From Gimesia chilikensis (GTDB taxonomy: Bacteria; Planctomycetota; Planctomycetia; Planctomycetales; Planctomycetaceae): a stretch of DNA of 64,000 nt. The stretch spans positions 868,001 through 932,000 of the forward strand of contig NZ_VTSR01000032.1 in NCBI RefSeq assembly GCF_008329715.1, read 5' to 3'. Below the pieces are notes generated by a model. It ran no database searches, was not told the origin of the DNA, and worked only from the letters and a program-made list of their open reading frames with translations. The position numbers and the translations under genes were made by a program. This document shows positions 55,202 through 64,000 of this stretch, in pieces (positions within the stretch are counted from its first letter, which is position 1; every line of letters starts with the position of its first letter).

Positions 55202-56878
55202 GTGACCGACGAGTCGAATGAGCAATCTGAACAGGTGGAAGTACTCAATCAGTACCTGGACTTCCTGCAGCGTCAGGATGATGCCAGCTGTCAGAGTCTG
55301 CGTGCAGTTAATCCTCAGTTAAAACCGCTGATGGCCTGTCTGGATTCCCTGGAGCGTCTCGCGCCTCAGTCAGACAGTGATCCCGAAGCGGTTGAGCTGG
55401 GGCCCGATGATGCGACGTTGCCAGTTTCTCCCCACGCATCTCGAAAGACGCCCCCCCTGCTCGCGCGGGAGTTCGGCAATTATGAACTGCTGGAGGAGTT
55501 GGGACGCGGCGGGATGGGCATCGTCTATAAGGCACGCCAGAAGGATCTGAATCGGGTCGTGGCGTTGAAAACGATCCTCAGTAATCAGTTTGCATCCGAA
55601 GACGAGGTCCGACGGTTCTATCTGGAAGCTCAGGCCGCCGGCCGATTGCAGCATGCGAATATTGTTGCGATTCACGAAGTGGGCCAGCATCTGGGGCAGC
55701 ATTATTTCACCATGGATTTTATTGGCGGAGGTTCACTGGCGAGTCCCGATTTTCGACCGCTTTCCCAGGTGGCGCCGGATAATTATTACAAGATCGCCTC
55801 ACTCATGCAGCAGGTTGCCGAGGCGGTTGAGTATCTGCATTCCAAAGAGATCATTCACCGCGATTTGAAACCGTCGAACATTCTGATCGATGAAGCGGGC
55901 CAGGCTTATGTCACCGATTTTGGTCTGGCGAAACTCTACGATGGACTGCCGGGAGGCTCAGGGACCGATGCCCGCACACAGACGGGCATGATCGTGGGGA
56001 CTCCGGGTTACATGTCACCCGAACAGGCCGCGGGGCAACTGGATCAGATTTCCACGCGAAGTGATATCTTCTGTCTGGGTATTATTCTGTATGAACTTTT
56101 GACCGGCGTATCTCCGTTCAAACACAGCAGTCCCCTCGATTCGCTGGTGGCGGTGATTGAAGGGGAACCTGCACTCCCCCATTCGCACAACAGAAACATT
56201 CCCCGTAGTCTGGAACTGGTCTGTCTGAAGTGTCTGGAGAAGGATCCCGCATTACGCTACCCGTCGGCCCGCGAACTGGCGGCGGATCTGGAACGGTTCA
56301 TTGCTGGAGAGCCTCTGCAGGCACAACCTGCGGGCATGATTCAGAAGTTCCAGCGCCGGTTCCGCCGCAAGCCGGCACTGGTGTCGCGGCTCTCCGCGAT
56401 CCTGCTGGCAGTCGGAATTATTCAGACCGTGTATTCCACGCAGGGCGTTGATTTGAATTATCACCTGCGGATCATGTCGCTGTTTGGTCTGTGGGGCGCA
56501 CTGGTGGTGTTCTTCCAGTTTGGTCTGGATCACTTTCCGAACAAAAAACGGGTACGTTACTGCTGGTCGGCGGCGGATGTTGCGCTGCTGACGGGACTGC
56601 TGATGCTCGCCGATGCGCCAATCGGGATTCTGTTGATTGGGTATCCGATGCTGATTGTCTCAGCAGGACTGTTCTTTTACGTCAGGCTCGTGCTGTTTAC
56701 CACGGTGCTTTCACTGCTCGCGTTTGCTGTCCTGGTACTGGCCCGATCCGAACTGGTAGAGTTATGGCAGTACCCCGTCATCTACGCTATGGTGCTGGCG
56801 ATTCTGGGAATGATCACGGCTTACCAGATTTATCGAGTCCGCGTGTTGAGTCGCTATTACGAGTTGCGGCGTCCTTGA
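55202..56878 (+). CDS. Ser/Thr protein kinase with C-terminal membrane domain (GTG start)
   Basis: The kinase domain covers about residues 90-375: LGRGGMGIVYKARQKDLNRV (G-loop), VVALKTIL (Lys), catalytic loop IHRDLKPSNILIDEAG, DFGLAKL, and GTPGYMSPEQAAGQ. All catalytic residues are intact, so activity is expected. After a basic linker (QKFQRRFRRKPALVSR) come five or six membrane helices to the C-terminus, with no large extracytoplasmic part. The GTG at 55202 is the start of the frame; no good ribosome-binding site is visible. The sigma factor gene is immediately upstream and the partners probably share an operon. Confidence 0.93.
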   Translation: MTDESNEQSEQVEVLNQYLDFLQRQDDASCQSLRAVNPQLKPLMACLDSLERLAPQSDSDPEAVELGPDDATLPVSPHASRKTPPLLAREFGNYELLEELGRGGMGIVYKARQKDLNRVVALKTILSNQFASEDEVRRFYLEAQAAGRLQHANIVAIHEVGQHLGQHYFTMDFIGGGSLASPDFRPLSQVAPDNYYKIASLMQQVAEAVEYLHSKEIIHRDLKPSNILIDEAGQAYVTDFGLAKLYDGLPGGSGTDARTQTGMIVGTPGYMSPEQAAGQLDQISTRSDIFCLGIILYELLTGVSPFKHSSPLDSLVAVIEGEPALPHSHNRNIPRSLELVCLKCLEKDPALRYPSARELAADLERFIAGEPLQAQPAGMIQKFQRRFRRKPALVSRLSAILLAVGIIQTVYSTQGVDLNYHLRIMSLFGLWGALVVFFQFGLDHFPNKKRVRYCWSAADVALLTGLLMLADAPIGILLIGYPMLIVSAGLFFYVRLVLFTTVLSLLAFAVLVLARSELVELWQYPVIYAMVLAILGMITAYQIYRVRVLSRYYELRRP

Positions 56879-56897
56879 CGACCGCTTGTGAGAAGCG

Positions 56898-58019
56898 TCA
56901 GGCTGCTTTCGGCGTTCTTTCAGCTGCTTCCCGTGTGATCAGGCGATGCAGGGCCTGCCAGACGCGGCTGACTTCCAGCTCTTCCATGCAGCACAGATTC
57001 TGTGGTCCGCGTTTGGGGCAGCGTTTGTTATAGCTGCCGCCACAGCTGACATTTGTGGAGACAAGTTCGTGCTTGTCTCCCGGCGGTCCAGAGCGAAGTG
57101 CACTGGTGCAGGTAAAGATGCCGGTGACAGGGGTTCCGAGACCAGCGGCCAGGTGCATGGGACCGGAATCATTGGTGAGGACAAAGTCGGATTGCTGTAA
57201 CACCGCGGCAAGTTGTTTGAGTGTTGTTTCCCCTGCCAGATTGATGACCCTGCCGGTAGGGACGAACTTTTGCAGCAGTTTTTCGATATGGCCGGTCAGT
57301 TCTCTCTCCGCAGAGGTTCCCACCAGGACAACCTGGCAACGGAAGCGACGGATGGCTTTGGCACCGACCGCAGCGAAGCTTTCCGGAGGCCAGCGTTTGG
57401 TGATCCATTGCGCGCCCGCGTGAATCGCGAGAGTCGGCAGAGGATACTCAGGGCAATACAGTTTTTCCTGTGCCCAGTTCTGGTCATCTTCGGAGAGATA
57501 GATGTCGGTCGTGCGTTTCAGCTTTCCCTGTCCAAAGGCATCAGCGACGCGCCAGTATTTGAGCCAGGCTGGGACATAGCGTCCCGTATCGGGGATCGTC
57601 AGGTTACAGGTGAGGTGCGAACCTTCGCGGGCTGCTTCGATGCCGACCCGCCAGGGAGCGCGGGTGGCGGCAGTCATGATGCCGGTACGGAGCAGGCCCT
57701 GCAGATCGATGACCAGATCAAATTTCTGTTTCTTGAGTGACTTGAGAAACTGCCACCACTGTCCTGCTGAACTGCGTCGCTGGAAGGGAATGATTTCATC
57801 CAGGCAGGGATGTCCTTCCAGAAGATTGGCAAAGCTGTCCCGGACGACCCAGGAGATGCGGGCATTAGGAAACCGTTCCCTCAGGACCGGCAGGATGGGG
57901 AGTGTCTGCACGACGTCACCCAAGGCACTGGGTTTGATAATGCAGATCCGCTGCGCTTCAATCTGATTCAATCGTGCTAACGGGTCGGTTGTGTTCATCG
58001 AATTCGGGAATACAGGCAT
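56898..58019 (-). CDS. glycosyltransferase family 9 (heptosyltransferase-like)
   Basis: The protein has the GT9/GT-B layout. The N-terminal RICIIKPSALGDVVQTLPIL carries the usual GD motif, and the C-terminal FVLTNDSGPMHLAAGLGTPV is the nucleotide-sugar-binding loop. Family members transfer heptose or related sugars to lipopolysaccharide core. A Cys-containing segment (SCGGSYNKRCPKRGPQNLCC) after it is typical of the planctomycete and some other GT9 enzymes, and may bind metal. The start at 58019 or the ATG at 57998 (MNTTDPLAR) are both possible; neither has a good ribosome-binding site. Substrate is unknown. Confidence 0.9.
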   Translation of the reverse strand: MPVFPNSMNTTDPLARLNQIEAQRICIIKPSALGDVVQTLPILPVLRERFPNARISWVVRDSFANLLEGHPCLDEIIPFQRRSSAGQWWQFLKSLKKQKFDLVIDLQGLLRTGIMTAATRAPWRVGIEAAREGSHLTCNLTIPDTGRYVPAWLKYWRVADAFGQGKLKRTTDIYLSEDDQNWAQEKLYCPEYPLPTLAIHAGAQWITKRWPPESFAAVGAKAIRRFRCQVVLVGTSAERELTGHIEKLLQKFVPTGRVINLAGETTLKQLAAVLQQSDFVLTNDSGPMHLAAGLGTPVTGIFTCTSALRSGPPGDKHELVSTNVSCGGSYNKRCPKRGPQNLCCMEELEVSRVWQALHRLITREAAERTPKAA

Positions 58020-58292
58020 CAGATGTAAGGTGTACTGGTACAGGCGCAGCCCACAGGGGCGGCATCATAGTGTGATTTGCCGAATCGAGGCAAGATCAGC
58101 TTGTACCTGGGATGCGTCAGAAAAGCCCGGTTTTCAAAGGGTTACGCGACGACTTCGATCACGTTTTCTGAATTTTTTCTGAGAATCCGCGAAACCTCTG
58201 CCTCCCTCTCGCGTTTGATACCGTGTTAACTGAAACCGCTGCAGGAAGCTGATTCCTGTTTCCACAGATTTTGAGAATGAGGAGCTGTCTTG

Positions 58293-58895
58293 ATGAAAAT
58301 GAATCGGATCGTTACTGCGTGTGCACTGGGTATGGCTGTGTTTTCATGGAGCTCTGCTACGCAGGCTGAAGAGGGGAAAAAAGGACAGCGCCCCAACCGT
58401 GAGGAGATCCTCAAAAAATTCGACAAGGACGGCGATGGCAAGCTGAATGAAGAAGAGCGTTCGGCTGCTCGGGCAGCCCGTGGTGAAAAGGGTGGTCAGG
58501 GTTTCAATCGCGAAGAGTTCATGAAAAAGTTTGACAAAAACGGTGACGGCAAACTGGATGAAAACGAACGCAAAGCTGCCCGCGAAGCCCGCGAAAAAAT
58601 GGGTCAGCGTGGCCCGCGCATGAGCCGCGAAGAACTGGTGAAAAAGTTCGACAAAGACGGCGATGGAAAGCTCAGCGAAGCTGAACGCCAGGAAGCCCGC
58701 AAGGCAATGGGCGGTCGTCGTCCCGGGTTCGATCGTGAAGCCATGCTCAAGAAATTCGACAAGAATGGCGACGGCAAACTGGATGACGCAGAACGCCAGG
58801 CCGCACGGGCAGAAATGATGAAGAACCGTGGCAATCGCGGTAAAGGTGCCGGTGGCAAAGAGAAAGCCAAAGGCAAAGGACCGAAGAAGAATTAA
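58293..58895 (+). CDS. secreted EF-hand calcium-binding protein
   Basis: The ATG at 58293 follows GAGGAG at about 8 bases. A signal peptide (RIVTACALGMAVFSWSSAT) is cleaved near TQAEE. Four EF-hand loops recur about every 36 residues: DKDGDGKLNEEE, DKNGDGKLDENE, DKDGDGKLSEAE and DKNGDGKLDDAE. Each keeps Asp at positions 1, 3 and 5 and Glu at 12. The units are separated by Arg/Ala-rich helices, and a Gly/Lys-rich basic tail follows. It would bind Ca2+ in the periplasm or outside. Two related single-unit repeats suggest internal duplication. A strong terminator follows. Confidence 0.92.
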   Translation: MKMNRIVTACALGMAVFSWSSATQAEEGKKGQRPNREEILKKFDKDGDGKLNEEERSAARAARGEKGGQGFNREEFMKKFDKNGDGKLDENERKAAREAREKMGQRGPRMSREELVKKFDKDGDGKLSEAERQEARKAMGGRRPGFDREAMLKKFDKNGDGKLDDAERQAARAEMMKNRGNRGKGAGGKEKAKGKGPKKN

Positions 58896-58940
58896 TGCTT
58901 AATCAGGGGCGGGGCGCAGGTCTCGTTCGTGATGTGAACG

Positions 58941-58978
58941 AAAACAGCCGACGGGATTTTTATTCCGTCGGCTGTTTT
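58941..58978. terminator. bidirectional Rho-independent terminator
   Basis: AAAACAGCCGACGG (58941-58954) and CCGTCGGCTGTTTT (58965-58978) are a perfect 14-base stem around a 10-base loop. It separates the convergent EF-hand (plus) and fabI (minus) genes and can act in both directions. Confidence 0.93.
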
Positions 58979-58995
58979 TATTGGTCGTCAGGCAC

Positions 58996-59796
58996 TCAGG
59001 TCGACTGCTCTGAGATGATCTGGTTGTCGAAATAGTTGGTGCCCATACCAGCATCAATAACGATTCCCTGCGAATTGATTCCCGAGGAACGGGGACTGAT
59101 CAGGAAGGCGACGGTATCTGCCACTTCACTGGTTTGGACGGCTGACTTTCTTAATGTGGCTTTTTCAGCAAACAGGTAGCTGTCCACGTAGCCGGGAATT
59201 CCTGCGGAGGCGGATGTCTTCAGTAAACCGGGACAGACGGCATTAAAGCGAACCTGCGAGAAGTTCGAGAACGACTTGGCCAGAAAGCAGACCGAGGAAT
59301 CGAGGGCCGCTTTCACGGGGGCCATGTAGCCGTAATTTTCCGCCGCCATGCGGGTGGTGGAGATCGAAATCGTCACCACACTCCCCTGCTCTGGATCGAG
59401 CAACTCTTTGAATGCATTACAGACTGCGATCAGGGAGAAACAGGAAATATCGACTGCCTGCAGAAAAGCGGCGCGGGGTGTTTCATGGAACGGAAGCCAG
59501 CCGGCTGAGTAATCTGCAAACGCTATGGAGTGGACCAGACCATGGATGACATCGTATTTCTGGCTGATGTCCGCCTGTAGCTGATCGATTTCCTGTTGAT
59601 GTTCAACATCACAGATATAGATCGGTGCGTCTTTCAGAAGTTTGGATAGTGATTCTTTGCGGGCTTCCGAGCGAACGATGTAAATCACTTCGGCGCCTGC
59701 TTCCTCCAGGACCTTCCCTGTCTGATAGGCAACACTTTTACGGTTGGCAACTCCAAATACGAGAATCCGCTTTCCCGCTAACTTTAAAAAATCCAT
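58996..59796 (-). CDS. fabI: enoyl-ACP reductase
   Basis: FabI reduces enoyl-ACP with NAD(P)H in the last step of fatty acid elongation. The N-terminal [20 protein letters not shown] is the FabI form of the Rossmann motif. The catalytic Tyr-x6-Lys is seen in [17 protein letters not shown]. The usual C-terminal [11 protein letters not shown] is present in slightly changed form. The central [20 protein letters not shown] stretch matches FabI helices. The 266-residue length is normal. It is divergent from the T2SS-F-like gene with a 185-base gap holding both promoters. Confidence 0.93.
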   Translation of the reverse strand: MDFLKLAGKRILVFGVANRKSVAYQTGKVLEEAGAEVIYIVRSEARKESLSKLLKDAPIYICDVEHQQEIDQLQADISQKYDVIHGLVHSIAFADYSAGWLPFHETPRAAFLQAVDISCFSLIAVCNAFKELLDPEQGSVVTISISTTRMAAENYGYMAPVKAALDSSVCFLAKSFSNFSQVRFNAVCPGLLKTSASAGIPGYVDSYLFAEKATLRKSAVQTSEVADTVAFLISPRSSGINSQGIVIDAGMGTNYFDNQIISEQST

Positions 59797-59981
59797 TCAA
59801 TCATTTTCCCAGGATCGATTTCTGTAAACAAATTCTGAAAGACCGAGGGTTCACTCTGACAAATTTTGTTTTTTTTCGCAATGTGTAGAAGATTGTCACT
59901 CTCAGATAAGTCGTAATTCGACATAATGAACGGGTTAACGGTCCTGTTTCCGATTCTGAATGTTCCCTGAAAGCGAATTCC

Positions 59982-61025
59982 ATGTTCAAGGCACGTGCCT
60001 CAATGAAGTCTCTGGCGATGCTGTGTCGTTCCCTGAGTACGATGCTGGAATCCGGCGTGCCGATCACGAAAAGCTTTCAGCTGGCCGGGCGAAAACTGGG
60101 GAATCGGCGGATGCAGGAGTCGGTGAAAGAGATCGCCGTCGAGTTGAAAGCCGGGAACGATGTGACTTCGGCGCTGAAGCTCCAGGGAAATTATTATCCG
60201 GAACTGATGGTCAACATGGTCAGTGTGGCGGAACAGAGTGGCGGCCTGCCCGAAGTGCTGAAAGCCTTGTCGGAGCATTATGACCAGTTGCTGAACCTGC
60301 GGAAGAATTTTGTGCGGTTGATTGCCTGGCCCGTCTTTCAGTTTGTGGCGGCGATCATGGTCATCGCGCTGATGATTCTTGTGCTGGGCTTAATCGCCGA
60401 TGCGCGAGGTGGTGAGGCGATCGATGTGCTCGGGCTGGGACTGTCTGGTCCCAGCGGCGCCCTGATCTGGCTGACCTGTACGTTCGGTTCGATTTTTGTG
60501 CTGTTTGTCGCGTACCAGGTGATGGATCGGCTCTGGGGGGGGAAACGCTTCTTTCATAGCCTGTTTCTGCGCATTCCCGTCGTGGGGAACTGCATGCGTT
60601 CGTTTGCGATCGCCCGCTTTTCCTGGGCCTTCGCGCTAACGCAGCAGGCCGGGATGAATATTCTGGACTCAGTGGAAGCCAGTCTCAAAGCGACTGGTAA
60701 TGGAGCGTTTATTGCAGCGATCCCCCAGGTCAACGCGGCTGTGAATGATGGGGTGGATCTGACCGACGCCCTGGCGGGAACGCAGCTGTTTCCCGAAGAT
60801 TACATCCAGATGGTGCATGTAGGTGAGACATCCGGGACGGTGCCTGAAACACTGGAGCGGTTGAGTCCCCGTTTTCAGGAAGACGCACAGCGCTCCCTGG
60901 CTGCCCTGGCGGCGGTGCTGGGCTGGTTGATCTGGGCGATGGTAGCCGCTTTTATCATCTTTGTTGTGTTCCGCATCGCTTTCTGGTATCTGGGGATTAT
61001 CAACGATGCGTTGGAGCAGATCTGA
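59982..61025 (+). CDS. type II secretion/type IV pilus inner-membrane protein (GspF/PilC family)
   Basis: The 347-residue protein has two homologous cytoplasmic halves, as in GspF. The first, LCRSLSTMLESGVPITKSF, and the second, FAIARFSWAFALTQQAGMNI, match the repeated T2SSF domain start. Three membrane segments lie at about residues 115-145, 160-180 and 310-335 (AAVLGWLIWAMVAAFIIFVV). Such proteins form the inner-membrane platform of secretion or pilus machines. No other gsp or pil gene is near, so its partners are elsewhere. Start is the ATG at 59982. Confidence 0.9.
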   Translation: MFKARASMKSLAMLCRSLSTMLESGVPITKSFQLAGRKLGNRRMQESVKEIAVELKAGNDVTSALKLQGNYYPELMVNMVSVAEQSGGLPEVLKALSEHYDQLLNLRKNFVRLIAWPVFQFVAAIMVIALMILVLGLIADARGGEAIDVLGLGLSGPSGALIWLTCTFGSIFVLFVAYQVMDRLWGGKRFFHSLFLRIPVVGNCMRSFAIARFSWAFALTQQAGMNILDSVEASLKATGNGAFIAAIPQVNAAVNDGVDLTDALAGTQLFPEDYIQMVHVGETSGTVPETLERLSPRFQEDAQRSLAALAAVLGWLIWAMVAAFIIFVVFRIAFWYLGIINDALEQI

Positions 61026-61103
61026 GCATTTCCCGCTGGGTTTTTACTGCTGACGAAGCCTGATCTGATCGCGATAAAGTAACATCTAAACAGAAAAACG
61101 ACC

Positions 61104-62222
61104 GTGTCTCAATTTCATTTCGAACTGATCCATACCGATTCCCGGACTCAGGCCCGCGCGGGCCGCTGGCATACTCCCCACGGCATTGTCGACACTCCGG
61201 CTTTCATGCCCGTGGGTACCCTGGCCTCTGTCAAAGGGTTATTGCCCGAACAGCTCAAACAGGTGGGAACGCAGCAGGTGCTGGCAAATACGTACCATCT
61301 GGCACTGCGTCCGGGAGCCGAAATTGTGCAGGAACTGGGCGGGCTACATGAATTCATGAACTGGGATGGTCCGATTCTGACCGACAGTGGTGGATTCCAG
61401 GTCTTCAGTCTGGCCCAGCTGACAAAGATGGATGATGAGCAGGTGGTTTTCCGCTCTCACATTGATGGCAGCCTGTTTGAACTCTCGCCCGAAAAAGCGG
61501 TGAAGATCCAGGAACAGCTGGGAGCCGACTGCATCATGTGCCTGGATGAGTGCCCGCCGCACGATGTGCCGCCGGAAAAAATGCAGGAAGCCGTCGATCG
61601 GACGACCAAGTGGGCCGCCCGCTGCCGGGATGCCCAGAAACGGGATGACCAGGCCCTGTTCGGCATCGTTCAGGGAGGGACTAATCAGAAAATGCGGGAA
61701 CGCTCGGCTGAGGGGCTCTTGCCACTGGAATTTCCCGGGTATGCGATCGGGGGTCTGAGCGTGGGGGAAAAGCCTGAGGATATGTACTCCACCCTGGATT
61801 TCACGACGCCTATGCTGCCTGTAGAAAAGCCCCGCTACCTGATGGGTGTGGGCCGTCCGTCCGACCTGATCGAGGCCATTATGCGGGGCGTGGACCTGTT
61901 TGACTGTGTGATGCCGACCCGAAATGGCAGAAACGGGATGGCTTTTACCAGTCAGGGACGCGTGAATTTGCGTAATCAAAAGCATGCCCGGGATCCGAGT
62001 CCACTGGATCCCGAGTGTGATTCGCCCGGTTCGCGTGACTACAGCCGGGCTTATCTGCGTCATTTATTCATGGCGCGGGAGATGCTGGGGCCAATTCTGA
62101 TCTCTCTGCATAACATTGCCTTTTATCAGAAACTGGTGCGGGATCTGCGTGAGGCGATTCTGAATGATCAAGTTGAGGAGTTTAGGGCGGTTCACCTTGC
62201 CCGCTGGAACGCATCTTTCTAA
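61104..62222 (+). CDS. tgt: queuine tRNA-ribosyltransferase with incomplete zinc site
   Basis: Tgt exchanges guanine 34 of certain tRNAs for a 7-deazaguanine precursor of queuosine. The frame begins with GTG at 61104. The active-site [12 protein letters not shown], the GGLSVGE motif, and nucleophile Asp267 ([10 protein letters not shown], equivalent to Asp280 of the Zymomonas enzyme) are present. The zinc site is incomplete: Cys305 and His336 remain, but the other two cysteines of the CxCxxC pattern are Ser307 and Ser310. The Cys-to-His spacing of 31 residues matches the Zymomonas enzyme (C318 and H349). It lies upstream of yajC and secD, as in many bacteria. Confidence 0.95.
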   Translation: MSQFHFELIHTDSRTQARAGRWHTPHGIVDTPAFMPVGTLASVKGLLPEQLKQVGTQQVLANTYHLALRPGAEIVQELGGLHEFMNWDGPILTDSGGFQVFSLAQLTKMDDEQVVFRSHIDGSLFELSPEKAVKIQEQLGADCIMCLDECPPHDVPPEKMQEAVDRTTKWAARCRDAQKRDDQALFGIVQGGTNQKMRERSAEGLLPLEFPGYAIGGLSVGEKPEDMYSTLDFTTPMLPVEKPRYLMGVGRPSDLIEAIMRGVDLFDCVMPTRNGRNGMAFTSQGRVNLRNQKHARDPSPLDPECDSPGSRDYSRAYLRHLFMAREMLGPILISLHNIAFYQKLVRDLREAILNDQVEEFRAVHLARWNASF

Positions 62223-62413
62223 GATACAGCTTACTTGATTGCTGGATAACTCCTGAAATTGTTTAGGTTTGGGCCAAATTCGAAACAGCAGTGAACCACC
62301 CGAGCCTGTTAAACTGATATGAAATTTCTTGCTGGATCGGGTTGCGGGTCAGATCTAAGTGATGCATGAGACTCACTTTATAGATTGCCACGCTGGCCCG
62401 GGAAGAGAACGAA

Positions 62414-62767
62414 ATGCACACCTTATTGTCGACTTTGTTAGTACTTGCTCAAGAGACACCCGCCAAACAGCCCGCTGGTCCTTCTTTCCTGGTCCAGTCG
62501 CTGCCTTTGATTGTGATCGTGATTTTTTTCTACTTCATCATGTTCCGTCCTCAACAGAAGGAACGGGCGCGACGCGAGCAGGTGCTCAACGAGTTGAAGA
62601 AGAATGATCGTGTGGTGACCATCGGTGGGATCATTGGCACGATTGCCAATATTTCAGAGTCAGATCAGGAAGTGACTCTGAAAATTGATGATAATTCCAA
62701 GATGAAAGTGCGTCGCAGTGCCATTCAGGGGCTGTATCAGGTTGAAACCAAAGAGACAACAAGCTAG
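62414..62767 (+). CDS. yajC: preprotein translocase subunit YajC
   Basis: YajC is a small single-span subunit associated with SecDF. The membrane segment LPLIVIVIFFYFIMFRPQQK with the FRPQQK end is the family signature. The following cytoplasmic domain has NDRVVTIGGIIGTIANIS and VTLKIDDNSKMKVRRSAI, the usual YajC beta motifs. It is 117 residues long. It starts 191 bases after tgt and ends 111 bases before secD, forming the conserved tgt-yajC-secD order. Confidence 0.96.
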   Translation: MHTLLSTLLVLAQETPAKQPAGPSFLVQSLPLIVIVIFFYFIMFRPQQKERARREQVLNELKKNDRVVTIGGIIGTIANISESDQEVTLKIDDNSKMKVRRSAIQGLYQVETKETTS

Positions 62768-62878
62768 GTTGCGTTTCAACACAGAAGTTTGTCAGTATCT
62801 GGCACGAAGTTGTCAGCTTAAATCATCATTGCCGAATGAATCGGCCCAGACAAAAAGAATCGTTTCAGGACTAATTGA

Positions 62879-64000
62879 ATGACAGGGATTGATTTTCACT
62901 CAGCAACGCTGCTGGCTCAGGAAGCGACCGAAAAAGCGCCTTCGGGCGTATCCGCCGTCACTATCATCTTAATCCTTCTGGCTGTCTTTGTACTGCCGTT
63001 TATTCTGGGGGCGGTGATTTCCCGCGCTCTCAAGTTGAAGGAGTATTCACAGAAGATCGGCCTGGTCCTGTTTGTGGCCATCGTAGCGGCGACTCCCTTT
63101 ATCTGGCAGATCTCGCATGGCCACGACTGGCGAAATGCCATTCGTCTGGGTATCGACCTGGCCGGCGGTTCGAACATGGTTTTCGAAGTCGATCAGGGTA
63201 AAAGCGAAAAAGAGCTTTCCAACGAAGTGATGGACCAGATGGTCGGCGCGATCGGGCGTCGTATCAATCCATCGGGTACGGAAGAAGTCACCGTTCGTAA
63301 GGTTGGCCAGAGCCGGATTGAAGTCATTGTTCCGGGAGCCGACACTGAAGACGTACAGCGGATTAAATCGCTGATTACCCGACTGGGGAGCCTGGAATTC
63401 GATATCGTCGCAAACCGCCGCGACCATCCCCGTGAAGTTCGACTGGCTATGGAAGCCAAGGGGAAGGATGTGCGTGACAATGAAGGCCGCGTGATCGCCA
63501 GCTGGCGTGAAGTCAGCAGCGACGAGCCTTTCAGCACCGACGACCAGATGGTCGTTCGGCCCTACACCCGCAAAGACGGGACCCAGGGACAGGAAGTGCT
63601 GGTCATCATCGAGCCTAACGAAGACCGACGCATCACCGGTAAGTACCTGGTGCGGGCCCGTCAGTCGACCGACCAGAACGGTGCACCTGCGGTTGCCTTT
63701 ACATTCAATGCCCGTGGCGGCACCCTGTTCAGCCAGCTGACATCGAAAAACCGTCCCAGTAAGGATGGTTTCCACCGTCACCTGGCCGTGCTGCTGGACG
63801 GTAAAGTTCATTCGGCACCTCGTCTGATCGACACGATTGGATCCGAGGGGCAGATTACCGGTAACTTTACTCAGAAAGAAATTACCGACCTGTTGAACGT
63901 CCTGAATGCCGGGGCCCTGGAAGTTCCGCTGAAGCCGGAACCGGTCTCCGAGTTCTCCATCAGCCCGCTGCTGGGTGTTGACGTTCAGCAGAAAGGGAAG
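62879..64000 (+). CDS. secD: protein-export membrane protein SecD (C-terminus cut by window edge)
   Basis: An ATG at 62879, after AGGA, opens a frame that runs to the edge (374 codons). Residues about 24-50 and 63-78 are membrane segments (VTIILILLAVFVLPFILGAV, then IGLVLFVAIVAATPFIW). The motif RLGIDLAGGSNMVFEV is the SecD D1 signature (LGLDLxGG). A periplasmic domain follows with GRRINPSGTEEVTVRKVGQ and VIVPGADTEDVQRIKSLI, and AVLLDGKVHSAPRLIDTIG. It has an extra N-terminal helix compared with E. coli SecD. The protein may be a SecDF fusion, but the 3' part is missing. Confidence 0.93.
   Translation, partial: MTGIDFHSATLLAQEATEKAPSGVSAVTIILILLAVFVLPFILGAVISRALKLKEYSQKIGLVLFVAIVAATPFIWQISHGHDWRNAIRLGIDLAGGSNMVFEVDQGKSEKELSNEVMDQMVGAIGRRINPSGTEEVTVRKVGQSRIEVIVPGADTEDVQRIKSLITRLGSLEFDIVANRRDHPREVRLAMEAKGKDVRDNEGRVIASWREVSSDEPFSTDDQMVVRPYTRKDGTQGQEVLVIIEPNEDRRITGKYLVRARQSTDQNGAPAVAFTFNARGGTLFSQLTSKNRPSKDGFHRHLAVLLDGKVHSAPRLIDTIGSEGQITGNFTQKEITDLLNVLNAGALEVPLKPEPVSEFSISPLLGVDVQQKGK

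Noticed and set aside
62790-62830. A possible sigma54 promoter (TGGCACGAAGTTGTC) before secD
   Set aside because: The spacing between the GG and the TTG elements is shorter than the -24/-12 consensus allows.

Overview
The window is a gene-dense stretch of a planctomycete chromosome, about half G+C. The assignment rests on the gene set: a HYExAFE-motif protein, an ECF-type sigma factor of the Planctomycetaceae kind paired with a Ser/Thr kinase, several large membrane kinases, a tandem DUF1080 lipoprotein, and BatA/glutamine-amidotransferase-like VWA membrane proteins with a giant low-complexity partner. The overall look is Gimesia-like, but genus cannot be fixed from sequence reading alone. 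I see no rRNA, tRNA, CRISPR array, phage or insertion sequence.

Layout. 1-5.0 kb (minus): the 5' part of a YfhO-type membrane protein, a nitrilase-family hydrolase, a YdjM-like membrane protein, a HisN-like phosphatase and a LarA-like protein. 5.5-8.9 kb (plus): a SWIM-SNF2 helicase. 8.9-18.5 kb (minus): four consecutive genes for an envelope cluster (lipoprotein, BatA-VWA protein, VWA/GATase-like protein, 1213-residue low-complexity membrane protein). 18.7-21.0 kb: pyrB-pyrC with a 4-base ATGA overlap. 21.1-25.8 kb: an unusual kinase fused to an extracytoplasmic domain, a divergent tandem receiver-like protein, and a DUF1080 lipoprotein. 25.8-32.4 kb (minus): prfB with a programmed +1 frameshift, ugd, rfbB and gyrA (TTG start).

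32.9-38.0 kb (plus) is a signalling island: a sensor Ser/Thr kinase, an FHA-GAF-class III cyclase-like protein with altered purine-selecting residues, a 53-residue protein and a response regulator. A bidirectional terminator closes it. 38.1-42.8 kb (minus) holds a secreted protein and a zinc-ribbon repeat protein. 43.2-47.7 kb (plus) holds a GAF-like protein, a site-2 protease, an HD-GYP phosphodiesterase with symmetric elements upstream, and a lipoprotein. 47.8-51.9 kb (minus) holds a ketoacyl synthase with a small membrane protein, the HYExAFE protein, hisS and a YkgJ-type protein. 52.6-56.9 kb (plus) holds a coiled-coil membrane protein, a rhomboid protease and the sigma factor/kinase pair. 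A GT9 glycosyltransferase (minus), an EF-hand protein, fabI (minus) and a T2SS-F/PilC-like protein follow. The window ends in the conserved tgt-yajC-secD order, with secD cut by the edge.

Housekeeping genes (pyrimidine synthesis, translation termination, DNA supercoiling, His-tRNA charging, fatty acid synthesis, tRNA queuosine, protein export) are interleaved with a high density of signalling genes. Most novelty lies in the altered residues of the cyclase-like protein and Tgt, the low-complexity envelope protein, the tandem receiver-like protein and the palindromes before the HD-GYP gene.
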